Below, piece after piece: positions 1-10,169 of a stretch of 64,000 bases of DNA (position 1 is its first letter; each line of letters begins with the position of its first letter). The notes under the pieces were generated by a model. The model searched no databases. It saw nothing but the letters and a program-made list of their open reading frames with translations, and was not told the DNA's origin. The DNA comes from Neoceratodus forsteri (Eukaryota > Chordata > Ceratodontiformes > Ceratodontidae): positions 499,943,001 through 500,007,000 of the forward strand of contig CM057453.1 in NCBI GenBank assembly GCA_016271365.2. The letters are read 5' to 3'. The translations under genes were made by a program, and so were the position numbers.

Positions 1-397
1 ACCCTGTGGAACCCCGCTCTTCACAGCCCTTGGGAATGACAGTCCCCTCACCACTACCCTTTGCTGCCTCCCCTTCAGCCAATTCACAATCTAGTTCTCC
101 ATCTTTGTCCCCATCCTCAGATACTCCAACTCCCCCCCCAACCACCCATGCAGCACCGAATCAAAGGCCTTGCTGAACTTCAAATACAGGACATCCACTG
201 CATGGCCTTTGTCCAGTTCCCTTGTCAGCCAGTCATAATACTCAACTAGGTTGGTCTGGTATGGCAAGATCTCCCTGAGATGAACCCATGTTGCTGACTG
301 TCCTGGAGTCCACTGTCTTCCAGAGTCACCAGTCTCTCCTTCAGGATTGTCTCCATTAGTTTTCCTACAATGGATGTGAGGCTTACTGGTCTGTAAA
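1..397 (-). pseudogene. CR1 LINE copy A, reverse transcriptase part (downstream half)
   Basis: Read on the minus strand from 397 towards 1, this is the fingers/palm part of a CR1-type reverse transcriptase. Right at the DIRS1 junction the frame gives YRPVSLTSIVGK, then a QHGF box with FISGRSC, then LYLKFSKAFDSV, where the usual catalytic-motif Asp (normally LDFSKAFD) reads Lys. Frameshifts and a stop separate these blocks, so it is dead. The YADD box would lie left of position 1, outside the window. It continues the CR1 piece at 6497-8420, the two having been split by DIRS1. CR1 RT normally performs target-primed reverse transcription of its own RNA in the nucleus. Assignment to the CR1 group is firm, the subfamily is not. 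Confidence 0.85.
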
Positions 398-608
398 GTA
401 CAGTTACGTAAGAACTTACCGTAACAGTAGATCTTCGAGAACAGCTCTTGCAGCAGGTTATACCATTAGGACTGAAGCCGTCAGGCGCCAGGATCCCACG
501 GAAATTTTCTAGCTAGCAGTATCCAGCGGGAACCGCCCCCGACGTCGGCCCCGCTCCCAATGTCAGGCATCATACAAAAGGGGGCGGTCCCCCAGAATCC
601 CCAGTTCT
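398..608. repeat. DIRS1 left inverted terminal repeat
   Basis: The core (about 439-608) is inverted relative to 6315-6485: both carry the element-wide blocks ctcttgcagcaggtt, attttctagctagcagtat and a GC-rich tract before agttct. The outermost 40 bases (398-438) have no partner in the right ITR but are complementary to the first half of the internal complementary region. Unequal outer ends of this kind are a DIRS hallmark. Confidence 0.9.
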
Positions 609-762
609 CCTGCCGGAGACTCCCAGCTGCTAGATGAAATCAGAAGTGGAGACTGAAGATCTGCCATCAAAAGGTATTCAGAGCGGTGTTAGAAACACCT
701 AATCCTAGAAAAGAGAAATCGGAACAACTCTACCTCCAGAGGGGATGGTGGGAGGAAAACTA

Positions 763-871
763 CCTGCTGCAAGAGCCGTTCTCGAAGATCTACTGTTACG
801 GTTAAGTTCTTACGTAACTGTACTATCTTACTTCAAGAAACAGCTCTTGCAGCAGGTTACACCATTAGGAC
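763..871. repeat. DIRS1 internal complementary region (ICR)
   Basis: The first half (763-822) is the reverse complement of the left outer end. The second half (from about 823 to 871) is the reverse complement of the right outer end, and the two meet at cgtaactgtactatcttac. This is the sequence expected of joined element ends, and in the DIRS-1 model it serves as template for completing a circular intermediate. It lies just beyond the recombinase stop codon. Confidence 0.88.
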
Positions 872-945
872 GGATTCCCGAGCAATACTGGAAATCCCTC
901 GCAGGTGGGAGGAGGCTATGTAGAGATCGTGAGTTGGACCGAAGA

Positions 946-1960
946 CTAGGACAGGAGTCCCTGAAGGACTGCTAGACCAAAACCAGCTCTTCGCCATGAT
1001 GCAACATCCAGGCTATAATGCCTGATAAAGGAGTGCATGGTGTTTCCAAGAAGCTGCGAGATGGCTGAAGTGGACACGTCATGGTCAGAAGCGAGGTAGC
1101 TACCCCCTTGTGGTATGTCCCTTAACTGCGCCTGGTAAAGGTTTGTTACATTTCTGGTAACAGAACGTGATACTATGGATGAACCACCTGGACAGCAATT
1201 GTTTAGAAACCGGAGCTCCCATCATCCTATGGGCGAAGGAGATGAAAAGCTGATCAGATCTACGGTGGTGCCTGGTTCTGGTCAGGTAGTATCTTAGACA
1301 CCTATTCACATCTAGAGTGTGCAGCAGGGCCTCTCCTCTATTAGAGTATTTAGGAAAATACACTGGTAAGTCGATGTCCTGATTGAGGGTGACAGTTGAG
1401 ACCACTTTAGGTAGAAACTTTGGATTTGTCCTTAGGGACACCCTGTCCTGGTGAAAAACCAAATAAGATTCTTTGCACATCAGTACGTGAAGTTCAAAAA
1501 TCCTTCTGGCTGAAGTAACAGCAACTAAAAATAATGTCTTCCATGTCAGGAGACGTAGCTCGCAATCCATGGCTGGTTCAAAAGGTGGCAGCGTGAGCTG
1601 CTCCAGGACAAAGGGTAAATCCCATGGAGGAACAGGATCCTTAATCGGAGGTCTAAGGTGAAGAACACCTCTCAGGAAGGCTCATGCGGTGTCCAACTGA
1701 GTTATTAGACGTAGGCCTATAGGTGTATGATAGGCTGAGATGGCACAAAGGTATACTTTAATAGAGGAGTAGGCCAAGCCTGCCTGGAAAAGAGACATGA
1801 GGTAGTCTAGGACTTACCTTTCTGGACAATCCATTGGGGAAAGTTCTCGTGCTTGAGCCCAGAGGCAAACTCTGCACCATTTCATGGTGTATGTGGCATG
1901 AGTGGTCGGATTTCTAGCAGCCGCTAGAACATCTTCTACCTCTTGCGAGACCCCGTACCG
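946..1960 (-). pseudogene. DIRS1 tyrosine recombinase (integrase-like)
   Basis: The minus strand encodes a DIRS tyrosine recombinase that would insert the circular DNA copy. The N-terminal core-binding part starts near 1960 (VEDVLAAARN, TYTMKW). The catalytic part lies at 1570-946: TSARRIFELHVL holds the first conserved Arg, KGHTTRG the HxxR pair at about 1100-1120, and the C-terminus ends LAVLQGLLS with a stop at 946-948. The region around 1600-1820 needs a frame change, and the last ~50 codons around the catalytic Tyr are in another frame from HTTRG. It is therefore inactive as read. Family assignment is very secure from the match to the other DIRS copies here. Confidence 0.9.
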
Positions 1961-2109
1961 CATGATAGCTATGTCTCTCTGAGCTAGGCGTGCAGGTTCA
2001 GAGAGTGAAGGTCCGGATGGACCAAAGAACCTGCCTACTGGGACAATAAGTGAGAGCTGATTGGCAGAGGAACCGGAGGTTCCTGGGACAGCTGGTGTAG
2101 CAGAGGGAA

Positions 2110-3860
2110 CTAAATCTGTCTGGGCAAAAAAGGCACGATAAATATCAGCATCGCCTGCTTTCTGCGGAGTTTCAAAAGGACCCTCTGGATCAACGGGAAG
2201 GGAGGAAACACATAGAGGAATCTGCCCGTCCAGGAGAGGGACAACGCGTCTCGCCAGAAAACACCAGGCCCTGGATCTAGCGAGCAGAAATTGGGCAGTT
2301 TTGCGTTGGATGGGGACGTGAAAAGGTCTAACTCTGGTGTGCCCCATCTGTGAAACAGATCCTCTACCACCTCCTGGAGTAGTTCCCACTAGTGGACTCT
2401 GGCCTGAGAGTGGCTCAGGCTGTCTGCGAGGACGTTATCCACTCCTAGGACATGAACAGCAATTAGGTTTGTGCCGTGTTGTAGAACCCAATCCCACACC
2501 CTCATGGCCTCCCTGCAAGGCGGGTAGGAATGGGTACCTCCTTTGTTTGTTGAGGTAATACATCACTGCGGTATTGTCTGTTTGTAACAGGAGAGTACCA
2601 GGTGGTATCTCCGACTGGAAAGCCTGCAGGGCATAAAGGACTGTTCTCATTTCCAAAATATTTATGTGGAGATGAGCTTCCTGGGGTGTCCATGAGCCCT
2701 GAGCCCTGACCCCGTCGAGGTGTGCTCCCCAACCAAACCCTGAGGCATCCGTGGAGAGCGTCACAATCGGAGACAGCGCAATGAAGGGGACCCCGACGAC
2801 AGGTTCTTAGAATCTAACCACCATTGCCAATCCCGGATGATGGCATTCGTGATCCAAATTAGAAGCTGCAACTGGTCTTGCTTCTGATCCCATTGTACCC
2901 ATAACATCCACTGGGTCACTCGCATGTGGAGATGAGCTAGCAGGACTGTTGCAATGGCCGCAACCATGTGTCTGAGCAGGCAAAGGACCAGTCTGGCTGG
3001 GACTGTCTTCTGTGCTAAAATGTCCCTGATGAGGGATCTGATGTGTTCCGCTCAGTCCTGGGGCAGAAAAGCTCTCCCCTGGACAGTGTCCAGAACTGCG
3101 CCTATGAACTGCAGATTCTGTGACGGAACCAGGTGTGACTTCTCCTGATTGATAATGATGCCCAATGCCCCGAACAGGGACTGAGTACAGTGGATTGCGG
3201 ACATCAGAGCCTCCCGAGAGGGTGCCATGAGGAGCCAGTCGTCCAGGTAGGGGAACACGTAGTGGCCTTGTCTCCTTACAGCCGCCGCTACGACTGCCAT
3301 GCACTCCATAAACACTCGAGGTGCCAATGACAGTCCGGAGAGAGCTCGGAACTGATAATGGCGACTCAGAAATTGCCGCTAAGAACTTCCTGTGCACTCG
3401 CAGCAATGGGTATGTGCAGGCAGGTATCCTGCATGTCCAAGGACGCTAGGAAGGCGCCCTGCTTGAGCATGGGTATCAAACCGGGAAGGTTCACCATGAG
3501 GAAGCGTTTGTAAAGGACCGAAGCATTGAGATCGCTGAGATCCAGGATCGGACGGAGGTCCCCTGTCTTTTTCGGAACCAGAAAGAAGTGGGAATAGTAA
3601 CCTGCACCTCTCTGGCTCCTCGGTACATGCTCTATAGCTTCCTTTCCCAGAAGCACAAGCACCTCCTGCTGTATGAGCAGTGCGTGATGACCAGAATAAC
3701 GGGAAAGCGGGGGAGGTCTTGACGGTGGGTGGATAAGGAATTCTATAAAGTGACCTCTCTTGACCAGTTGAAGGATCCACCGGTCGGCGGTAATCGACTG
3801 CCATCCTGAAAAGTGGCGAGCGATGTGACCTCCGACCTTTTCTGCTCATTGATCCAGAGG
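2110..3860 (-). pseudogene. DIRS1 polyprotein: RT, RNase H and methyltransferase-like domains
   Basis: In reading order: a leader with a SITADRWIL block (around 3780-3800); RT with FFLVPKKTGDLRPILDLSDLN, LDMQDTCLHIP and the catalytic box FPYLDDWLL (about 3235-3260); thumb/connection with FIGAVLDTVQGRAFLP; RNase H with STDASGFGWGAHLDG and LLQTDNTAVMYYLNKQ (2764-2540); and a DNA-methylase-like region at 2370-2110 with LDLFTSPSNAKL and FPPFPLI. The RT reading frame shifts several times between 3850 and 2810. Retention of RNase H next to the methyltransferase-like domain is the known vertebrate DIRS arrangement. The function of that domain is unknown. Confidence 0.9.
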
Positions 3861-4023
3861 AGGGGTGGGGGCCGGGAAATAGTCATGCTGTGGTGGCATT
3901 ACCCCCCGCAGGCTGGGCAGGTTTGGTATACCACTGACCTCGGCCTGGAGAAGACTTAGGTTGGGCCTTACGGTGGAAGGTGCCCCTTTGCTGCTGGCCA
4001 GAACGTGACCGCTGTTGTTGTTG

Positions 4024-6230
4024 TCAGCTGTGGAAACGGTTCTGGTTCCTATGAAACGAACCAGATTTGGGTCTGTACAAGGCCTGTACAGTCCTTACTG
4101 CCTTCCCGGCATCCTGAAGCTTGGTGATGACCTTTTCAGAAGGTTCACCAAACAGGACCTCTCCATTATAAGGGACGCCCAGGATACTCTTCTGTACGTC
4201 TGGGGTAAATCCGGAGACATGGAGCCAGGAGTGTCTCCGGAGACAGACACCTGAAGCTGCGCCCCTGGCAAATGAGTCTGCAGAATCATTATAAGGGACG
4301 CCCAAGATACACTTCTGTACGTCTGGGGTAAATCCGGAGACATGGAGCCAGGAGTGTCTCCGGAGACAGACACCTGAAGCTGCGCCCCTGGTAAATGAGT
4401 CTGCAGAATCATATGCAGCTCTTAACACTTGGAGGTATAAGAGCTCTGCCTTCTGCTCGCCATCCGGTAGTTTGTCAACCAGGTTCTGACCTTGTTCCCA
4501 CAGGGCATTTTGAAATGGAACCATATAAGTCAGAGAGTTCAGTGACCTGATGGAGCATGTAGCAGCCGCATACATGTGCCTCCCCTGGGCATCCAGCTGC
4601 TTGGATTCCCGGTCCGGTGGCTGTGTACTCAGATGTTGTGGTCGCTAAGGCCCTATCATGGGAGCGTCAATGACCAGGGAATCAGCTAGGGTTGTTGCGC
4701 GGGCACGGTTCTCTGCAAGGGCCCTGTACAGGCGGTCAGCTTTTAGCACCTGGGTGGGAGGCGGACACTTCCACACAGCCTTGGTGACGTCCGCGAAGGT
4801 GTCCACCAAGGGTGCCAAAGATAACAAGCTAGGCGCTGTCTCTCGGGGTTGAGATCTTCCGATTCACATCCCATGTTCTCCTGGATGTGCCTCATGATTT
4901 CGGAAAAAGAGGGATCATTCGGAGGTGACCTGGGCAGGTCTCATGGGTCAGGTGATGGGATGCTGATTGGAGTAGGAGACCTGGAGGTATCTGAGGTTTC
5001 AGATCTAGAATCATCCCCCTGCAGAGTGGACTGTCGACATCTGGGTTGCTTGGGACTGGGAGACCCTGAGGGAGATCTTGAAGGAGGCCTTCTCCTTTCT
5101 TTGGATCTTCCCCTACGAGGTGGAATAGGTTCCTTGGGGGTCAGTGGTCTTTCTGCTGGCCCCTGTGGTGGAGGAGGGGGAGTAGGAGGTGAAGGGGTAG
5201 GAGGAGGAGGTTTTACTGGGATCACGTCCTTCTTTATTGTATCCCACCAAAAGGTGAAGAGATCTTTGGCCTCCTGAATATTCATACCAGACGACGGTCC
5301 TGGCATCGGTGGTCTGTCGCTGGAATCGGGCATCGGGTCCAAGGGTGTCGCCAGGATTGGCAAAGGCTCCTGTGGAAGCCCGGCATCCTCATTGTCACCT
5401 GCCTGGTCAACAGGCAACGTCGGATCCTCCTCTGTAGAGTCCCGGCAACCAGTGTCCACCGGTGACAGAGAGGCAGTCTTCGGCTCCGGTGAACATCTTA
5501 CTGACGTCGGATGCTTAGCTGATGTCTGGTCCGATGGGCGCTTATCCGATGAAGGGTCGGTAGCCCGTTTCGGGTCCGTCATCTGTTTTAGGGATGTCAG
5601 GTCCTTAGTCTTCCTGGGAGGGGGATCCGGACCCCTAGAAGGCTAGGAGGCCAATCTGGCGTCGGAGTCCCGGCGTCTACCTCAGGAAGCTTGAGGTAGT
5701 TTTGAAGAGGACTTGGACCGGTGACGATCTGAAGACTTCGAGGAGGCCCGGGAGGGTGCTGAAGAAGCTGAAGGCCTGGAAGTCTTGATGGGATGCAGAG
5801 AAGCCGAAGCACTGCCTGAAGACTTAACCTTAAAGGGAGGGGGCTGAGAGCGAGCCCTGGAGGGAGAACGGTCTGAGTGCGTGGAGCCTGAGCTGGTGCG
5901 CGAGTCCGAGGCCCGGTTAGGGGATCTGGACCTGGCCTTCTCCTGATGCTTGTCCCAGTGCTTATAGGACTTAGAGGTAGACTCACCTCTGAAGGCAGGG
6001 TCTTTGTCCATGCTTTTCAACTTTTCTTCCAAGAGGAACCCCTGAAGTGCCTTCTGGTGGTGGATCCGGGTGCGACTATTGAACTGCTGGCAAAAGGAGC
6101 AGGCCTTGGTGTCATGTTCCTGGCCTAAGCATCGCAGACAGGATGAATGTAGATCCTGGAAAGGGATCTGTTTGCCGCAGGCACACTTGCAGGGACATCC
6201 TTCTGAGGAAGGACTTGGAGATGCCGACAT
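4024..6230 (-). pseudogene. DIRS1 gag-like protein
   Basis: The start at 6230 is the first ATG after the right ITR and gives a 182-codon open stretch. A Cys/His-rich cluster sits at residues ~12-46 (CKCACGKQI, then CLRCLGQEH, then CSFC). Next comes an Arg/Ser/Pro-rich segment (KARSRSPNRAS and similar), then after a frame change near 5682 a proline- and acid-rich stretch (5582-4941) with a conserved LFTFWWDTIKKD block. The capsid-like C-terminal part (4827-4024) has VDTFADVTKAVW and CLRRHSWLHVSGF and ends in a basic tail. A 123 bp in-frame tandem duplication lies inside the capsid part. Function is inferred from position and similarity among copies. Confidence 0.82.
4165..4410 (-). repeat. 123 bp in-frame tandem duplication in DIRS1 gag
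   Basis: Two head-to-tail units, 4165-4287 and 4288-4410, differ at only about three or four positions. The unit is 41 codons, so the frame is kept and the SADSF..GAASGVCLRRHSW block appears twice. DIRS2, DIRS3 and DIRS4 have a single copy. Confidence 0.93.
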
Positions 6231-6314
6231 TTAGAGGTAAAAAGCTGAAACTTCTAGGTGTCGTTCGCTAGAGTGGGACCGTGAGGCCGATGCTGGCGAG
6301 TCAACGGCGGGAAA

Positions 6315-6496
6315 AGAACTGGGGATTCTGGGGGACCACCCCCTTTTGTATGATGCCTGACGTCGGGGGTGGGGCCGAGGTTGGGGGCGGTCCCTGCTGG
6401 ATACTGCTAGCTAGAAAATTTCCGTGGGGTCCTGGTGCCTGCTGGCTTCAGTCCTAACGATGTAACCTGCTGCAAGAGCTGTTTCTTGAAGTAAGA
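6315..6496. repeat. DIRS1 right inverted terminal repeat
   Basis: Inverted partner of 439-608, including the tctagctagcag block and the cccccttttgtat tract. It contains the presumed promoter for the minus-strand genes. Its outer 11-12 bases (gaagtaaga) match the second half of the ICR and not the left ITR. Confidence 0.88.
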
Positions 6497-8420
6497 CCTG
6501 CCTTTGGGCCACTTTTGTGCAGGGGCACCACATGAGCCATCCTCCAGTCCTGTGGTACATATCCTGTGTCCAGGGAGGTATTGAACTGGTCTGCCGGTGG
6601 CCCTGCCAAGATCTCTGCCAGTTCTTTCAGCACCCTAGGGTGAATGCCATCTAGTCCTGGTGACTTATCCACCATCAGAGCCTTCAGACCTTCCAGCACC
6701 TTGCTTTTTGTAATTACCTCACCTGTAACCCTCTGCCCCCCTTGCCCACCTTCCCCATCCCTTAGGTAGCTGCCTGTCCCTCTCTTTCATGAATACAGAA
6801 CAGAAGTACTCATTTAGTGCTTCTGCCTGCTCCATCCCTTTCTCCACCCACCCCCTGCCCTTCCTAATCCTCACTATCTGGTCCTTGCAGCCCCTTCTCT
6901 CCCTTATGTACCTGAAGAAGTCCTTTTCCCCGTCCTTGATGCCCTTTGCCAGCCTTAGCTCTCTGGAAGCCTTGGCCACCCGAACTAGTCTGGTTACCTT
7001 TTTGTACTTCTTCACATACACTTCCCTGTCCTCCCACCTCCCGGATTTCCTGAACCTCCTAAATCCTGCTTCTTTTACCCTCATCCCTTCCAAGACCTCC
7101 CGATTCAACCAGCTTGGTTTCTTGGCCTTACCCTTCTTGCTCTGTGTCTTGGCACATGATCCTGCAGCCTCCACCAGCCCCAACATGATGATTTCCCATT
7201 TTTGGCATGCAGTGTGGATGAATTCCTGCCAGGTGCCTCTCCAAAATTTCCCCATCTTAACAAGGTCAGCCTTTCTGAAGTCAGCCACCCTGGTTCCTGT
7301 ACCTACAGCATCCTTGCCCATAATGAGTATGAACCACACCGAGTTATGGTCACTTTCAGCCAGTGGGTCTTCCACCCCAGCTCCCCTGCAGTCTACTCGT
7401 TAGACAGTACTAGGTCTAGAGTTTTTCCCAACAGAGTCGGCTCGTTAACCATCTGTGCCAGTAAGCTGTCCTGGAATGCATCTAGTAGGACCTGTTCCCC
7501 TGCACTCGAGGTGGCTGGGGTGCTCCAATTCACTCCTGGTAGATTGAAATCCCCCACAAACACTATGTTCCCCTTCCCACAGACCCTCCTGATCTGCTCC
7601 GCTAATTCCCAGTCCAATCCTCAGCCTGAGCTGGTGGCCTGTACACCACTCCCATCTTAAGTGTCCTACCTTTTGAATCCTGGAACTGCATCCATAATGC
7701 CTCAGTCCTACCCTCTCCCCCCCTCTTCCCTTCCACACCTTATCCCCTCCCTTACGTAAATCGCCACCCCACCCCCTTTCCCCAATCCTTATTGTACATC
7801 CTATACCCTGAGATCATCAGATCCCAATCCTGGTATTGGGTGGCCCAAGTCTCTGTGATGGCCGCAATGTCCATTACTCCCACTGCCAAGACAGCCTGTA
7901 ACTCAACTGCTTTGTTCCCCAGGCTTCTTCCATTCAGCGAGATGACCCTCCAACTTGTTCCCTTCCCTTCCTTAACCCATTTCTCTCCATTCTTAACCTC
8001 CCCACCCCACAATCCCTCCCTGGTACCGTCCTTGTTAGCTTAGGGGGTAAGCTTGTTTGGTTCTGCATTCCTGCTGCACACTCGCCTCCCTCCACACCTA
8101 GTTTAAATCCACCTTAGTTGATATGTATTCCTCCAGCCTCTACTTTAATATACCCCCTGCCTCACCTTACTCAAATGTAACCTGTCCTCTGCAAACAGGT
8201 CATTGTTATCCCAGATGTTACACCAGCCTCCTACTAACCCATACCCTTTGGTTTGACACCACTCTCCCAGCCAAGTGTTTAACTAGTCTATCCTTACTTT
8301 CCTCTCTGCACTTGCCCTGGGTACTGGGAGCACTTCCAAGAAGGCCACTGCTCCACAAAAAACAATCAGACAACCAAAGTAAAATTCCCCGTCTACACAC
8401 ACAGTGCCCCAGAACCTAGA
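6497..8420 (-). pseudogene. CR1 LINE copy A, ORF1 end, endonuclease and RT N-terminus (upstream half)
   Basis: The minus strand carries, in order: the C-terminal end of the esterase-like ORF1 (EDRLHLSKV near 8190); the ORF2 APE-type endonuclease from about 8012, with SLNGRSLGNK, ITETWATQ, VFVGDFNLPGVNW and LDLVLSNE; SDHNSVWF (about 7350); a linker with WLNREV and FFRYIRERRG; and the RT start DKSPGLDGIHPRVLKELAE (about 6660), ending at HKSGPKAG where DIRS1 is inserted. Stops and frameshifts lie between blocks. The EN nicks target DNA and the RT primes from the nick. The 5' limit near 8420 is uncertain. Confidence 0.87.
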
Positions 8421-8536
8421 CAAACACCAATGCAAACAGGTAAAAATGAAAGCACTTTGTGTTGCAGTTACTTCCCTTTCCTGAAGATAGCAGCCACCTC
8501 TTCATTTGCTGCTGTTTCATCCCTGGACGTTCACAC
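8421..8536. other. Junction between CR1 copy A and DIRS2, unassigned
   Basis: About 115 bp with no recognisable coding. The outer ~45 bases expected of the DIRS2 left end, as predicted from its own ICR, are not present here. Either DIRS2 lost its terminus or the junction was rearranged. Confidence 0.5.
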
Positions 8537-8664
8537 CTCTTGCAGGAGGTACTATTTTTAGGACTAAGCTGACAGGCACCAGGATCTCACAGAAACTTTC
8601 TAGCTAGCAATACCATGAAGGGGACCGCCCCATATGTCGGCCCTACCCCAGATGTCACGTATGG

Positions 8665-8671
8665 TATAAAA
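8665..8671 (+). promoter_or_regulatory. TATA box in DIRS2 left ITR, facing inward
   Basis: TATAAAA followed by a GC-rich ggggtggcc tract. It would drive plus-strand transcription into the ICR and antisense to the recombinase. The equivalent motif occurs in DIRS3 (15450-15456) and DIRS4 (33823-33829). Function inferred. Confidence 0.5.
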
Positions 8672-8803
8672 GGGGTGGCCCCGCAACCCATACCCACTTC
8701 TACCACCGGAGACCAGCTAATGATTAAAGTACAAAGGAGAGCTGAGGAATGAAGGTATCTCAGATGGAGAGGAAATTACCAGGGGGAAGGAGGGTGGGAA
8801 AAA

Positions 8804-8915
8804 TAGTACCTGGAGCAAGAGCTCCTCTCAAAGATCTACTATTACGGTAAGTTCTTATGTAACTGTACTATCTTACTTCAAGATTCACTCTTGCAGCAGG
8901 TAACACCTTTAGGAC
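8804..8915. repeat. DIRS2 internal complementary region
   Basis: Contains agatctactattacggtaa, the ttatgtaactgtactatctt junction and ctcttgcagcaggtaacacc. It is complementary to both element ends. Its left half still records the left end that DIRS2 itself has lost. Confidence 0.85.
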
Positions 8916-8943
8916 AGAATCCCAAGCAGTGGAGGAGAAATCC

Positions 8944-9980
8944 TTAGCAGAATGGTGGAGGTAAAAGTCTCCTCAGAGAAAACCAGGACAGAAGGTCCCG
9001 AAGGACAGCGAGCTCAAAGCTAGCTCTGCGTCGGGAAGCATTGTCCAGACTGTAGTGTTTTACAAAGGTGTGGACAGAACTCCAAGTGGCCACTGCAAAA
9101 TTGTCAGAGGCAGAAACATTTCTCAGTGAGGCGAAGGAAGTCGCCATGCCCCTGGTACAGTGACCCTTAACTGAGCCCAGCAAGGGTTTGTCGTACTCAT
9201 TGTAACAAAAAAACAATGCAGTCAATCAACCATTTGGATAAACATGGTTTAGAAACTGGAGCACCTGCCAGGGGGGCAAAAGACACAAATGACTGATCAG
9301 ACTAACGCACGGTACAGGTACACTCCACACAGTAACAAAGCACACTGTGGACATCCAGAGTATGCAGAAGAGCCTCCCCTTGGTTTGAGTACTCCGGGTA
9401 GTAGACTGGCAGGTGGATATCATGATTCAAGGTAAACTTGGAGATCACCTTCGGCAAGAACTTAGAATTAGTTTGCAAGGACACCCTGTCCTTGTAAAAA
9501 AAAAAAAAGAGAAAAAACAAGCAAGGCTCTTTAGACATCAGGGCTTGAAGCTCAGAAATTCTTTGAGCAGAAGTAATGGCAACTAAAAATGACACTTACC
9601 ACAACAGAAAGCACAGTTCCCAGCTCGCGACAGGTTCAAAGGGAGGCAGAGTTAGTTACTTTAAGACAAAGAAAAGGTCCCAAAACAGGATAGAGTCCTG
9701 GATGGGAGGCTTCAAATGAAGCATGCCCCGCAAAAAAGGTGCAGGAAAGGTCCAGCTGGGCAACGGCCTTGCCCTCAATAGGTGCATGGTATGTGGAAAT
9801 GGCAGACAAATGGACTTCAAGCAAGCAGTAGCTGAGTCCTGCATCTGAAAGAGAGAGGAGATACTCCAAAACTGAGTTTACTGAGCAAGTGAAAGGATCC
9901 AAATTCCGGACGCTGGCCCGAACGGAGAACCACTTCCACTTCATGGCGTAGGTCACCCTAGTGGAGGGTTTTCTCACAGC
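8944..9980 (-). pseudogene. DIRS2 tyrosine recombinase
   Basis: N-terminal core-binding part at about 9980-9700 (ILVAVRKPSTRVTYAMKW). Catalytic part at 9595-8944, with SAQRISELQAL (Arg), KGHCTRGMATS (HxxR) and KHYSLDNASRRR (nucleophile Tyr), so all key residues can be seen, but in different frames. An A-tract at 9495-9516 expands the block after KEPCL with several Phe codons compared with DIRS1/3/4, apparently by slippage. A short frame break lies at 9226-9300. Inactive as read. Confidence 0.9.
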
Positions 9981-10169
9981 TACTAGGATGTCTGCTACCC
10001 TTGGAGAGACCTCAAATCTGGATATGTCTAGGTTTGCAGGAGCCACACATGAAAATGCAAAGATCTGAGATCTGGATGGACCAGAGAGCCTTGCTCCTGG
10101 GACTGCAAGTCTGACTTGAGGGCAGGGGCACCAGAGGTTCCACCGCCAGCTGCTGCAAAAGGGGGAGGC

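Larger units (their letters stand above)
398..6496 (-). mobile_element. DIRS1: nearly full-length DIRS-type tyrosine-recombinase retrotransposon
   Basis: About 6.1 kb element with coding order gag (right), RT/RNase H/methyltransferase-like (middle), tyrosine recombinase (left), all on the minus strand. It is bounded by inverted terminal repeats (398-608 and 6315-6496) and has an internal complementary region at 763-871. The left end begins gtacagttac and the right end finishes gaagtaag, the same ends as in DIRS3 and DIRS4. The flanks are two halves of one CR1 LINE. The flanking CR1 frame abuts with no obvious target-site duplication, as expected for integration by a tyrosine recombinase. Several frameshifts in RT and gag make it non-functional. 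Confidence 0.93.

Noticed and set aside
4015..5646. Plus-strand ORFs opposite DIRS gag
   Set aside because: They are mirror frames of the Ser/Pro-rich gag sequence; the same mirror frames appear and vanish among DIRS copies.
6789..7660. Plus-strand ORFs of 204 and 152 codons opposite CR1-A
   Set aside because: The minus strand carries ordered CR1 endonuclease and RT motifs. The plus-strand frames are complementary shadows.
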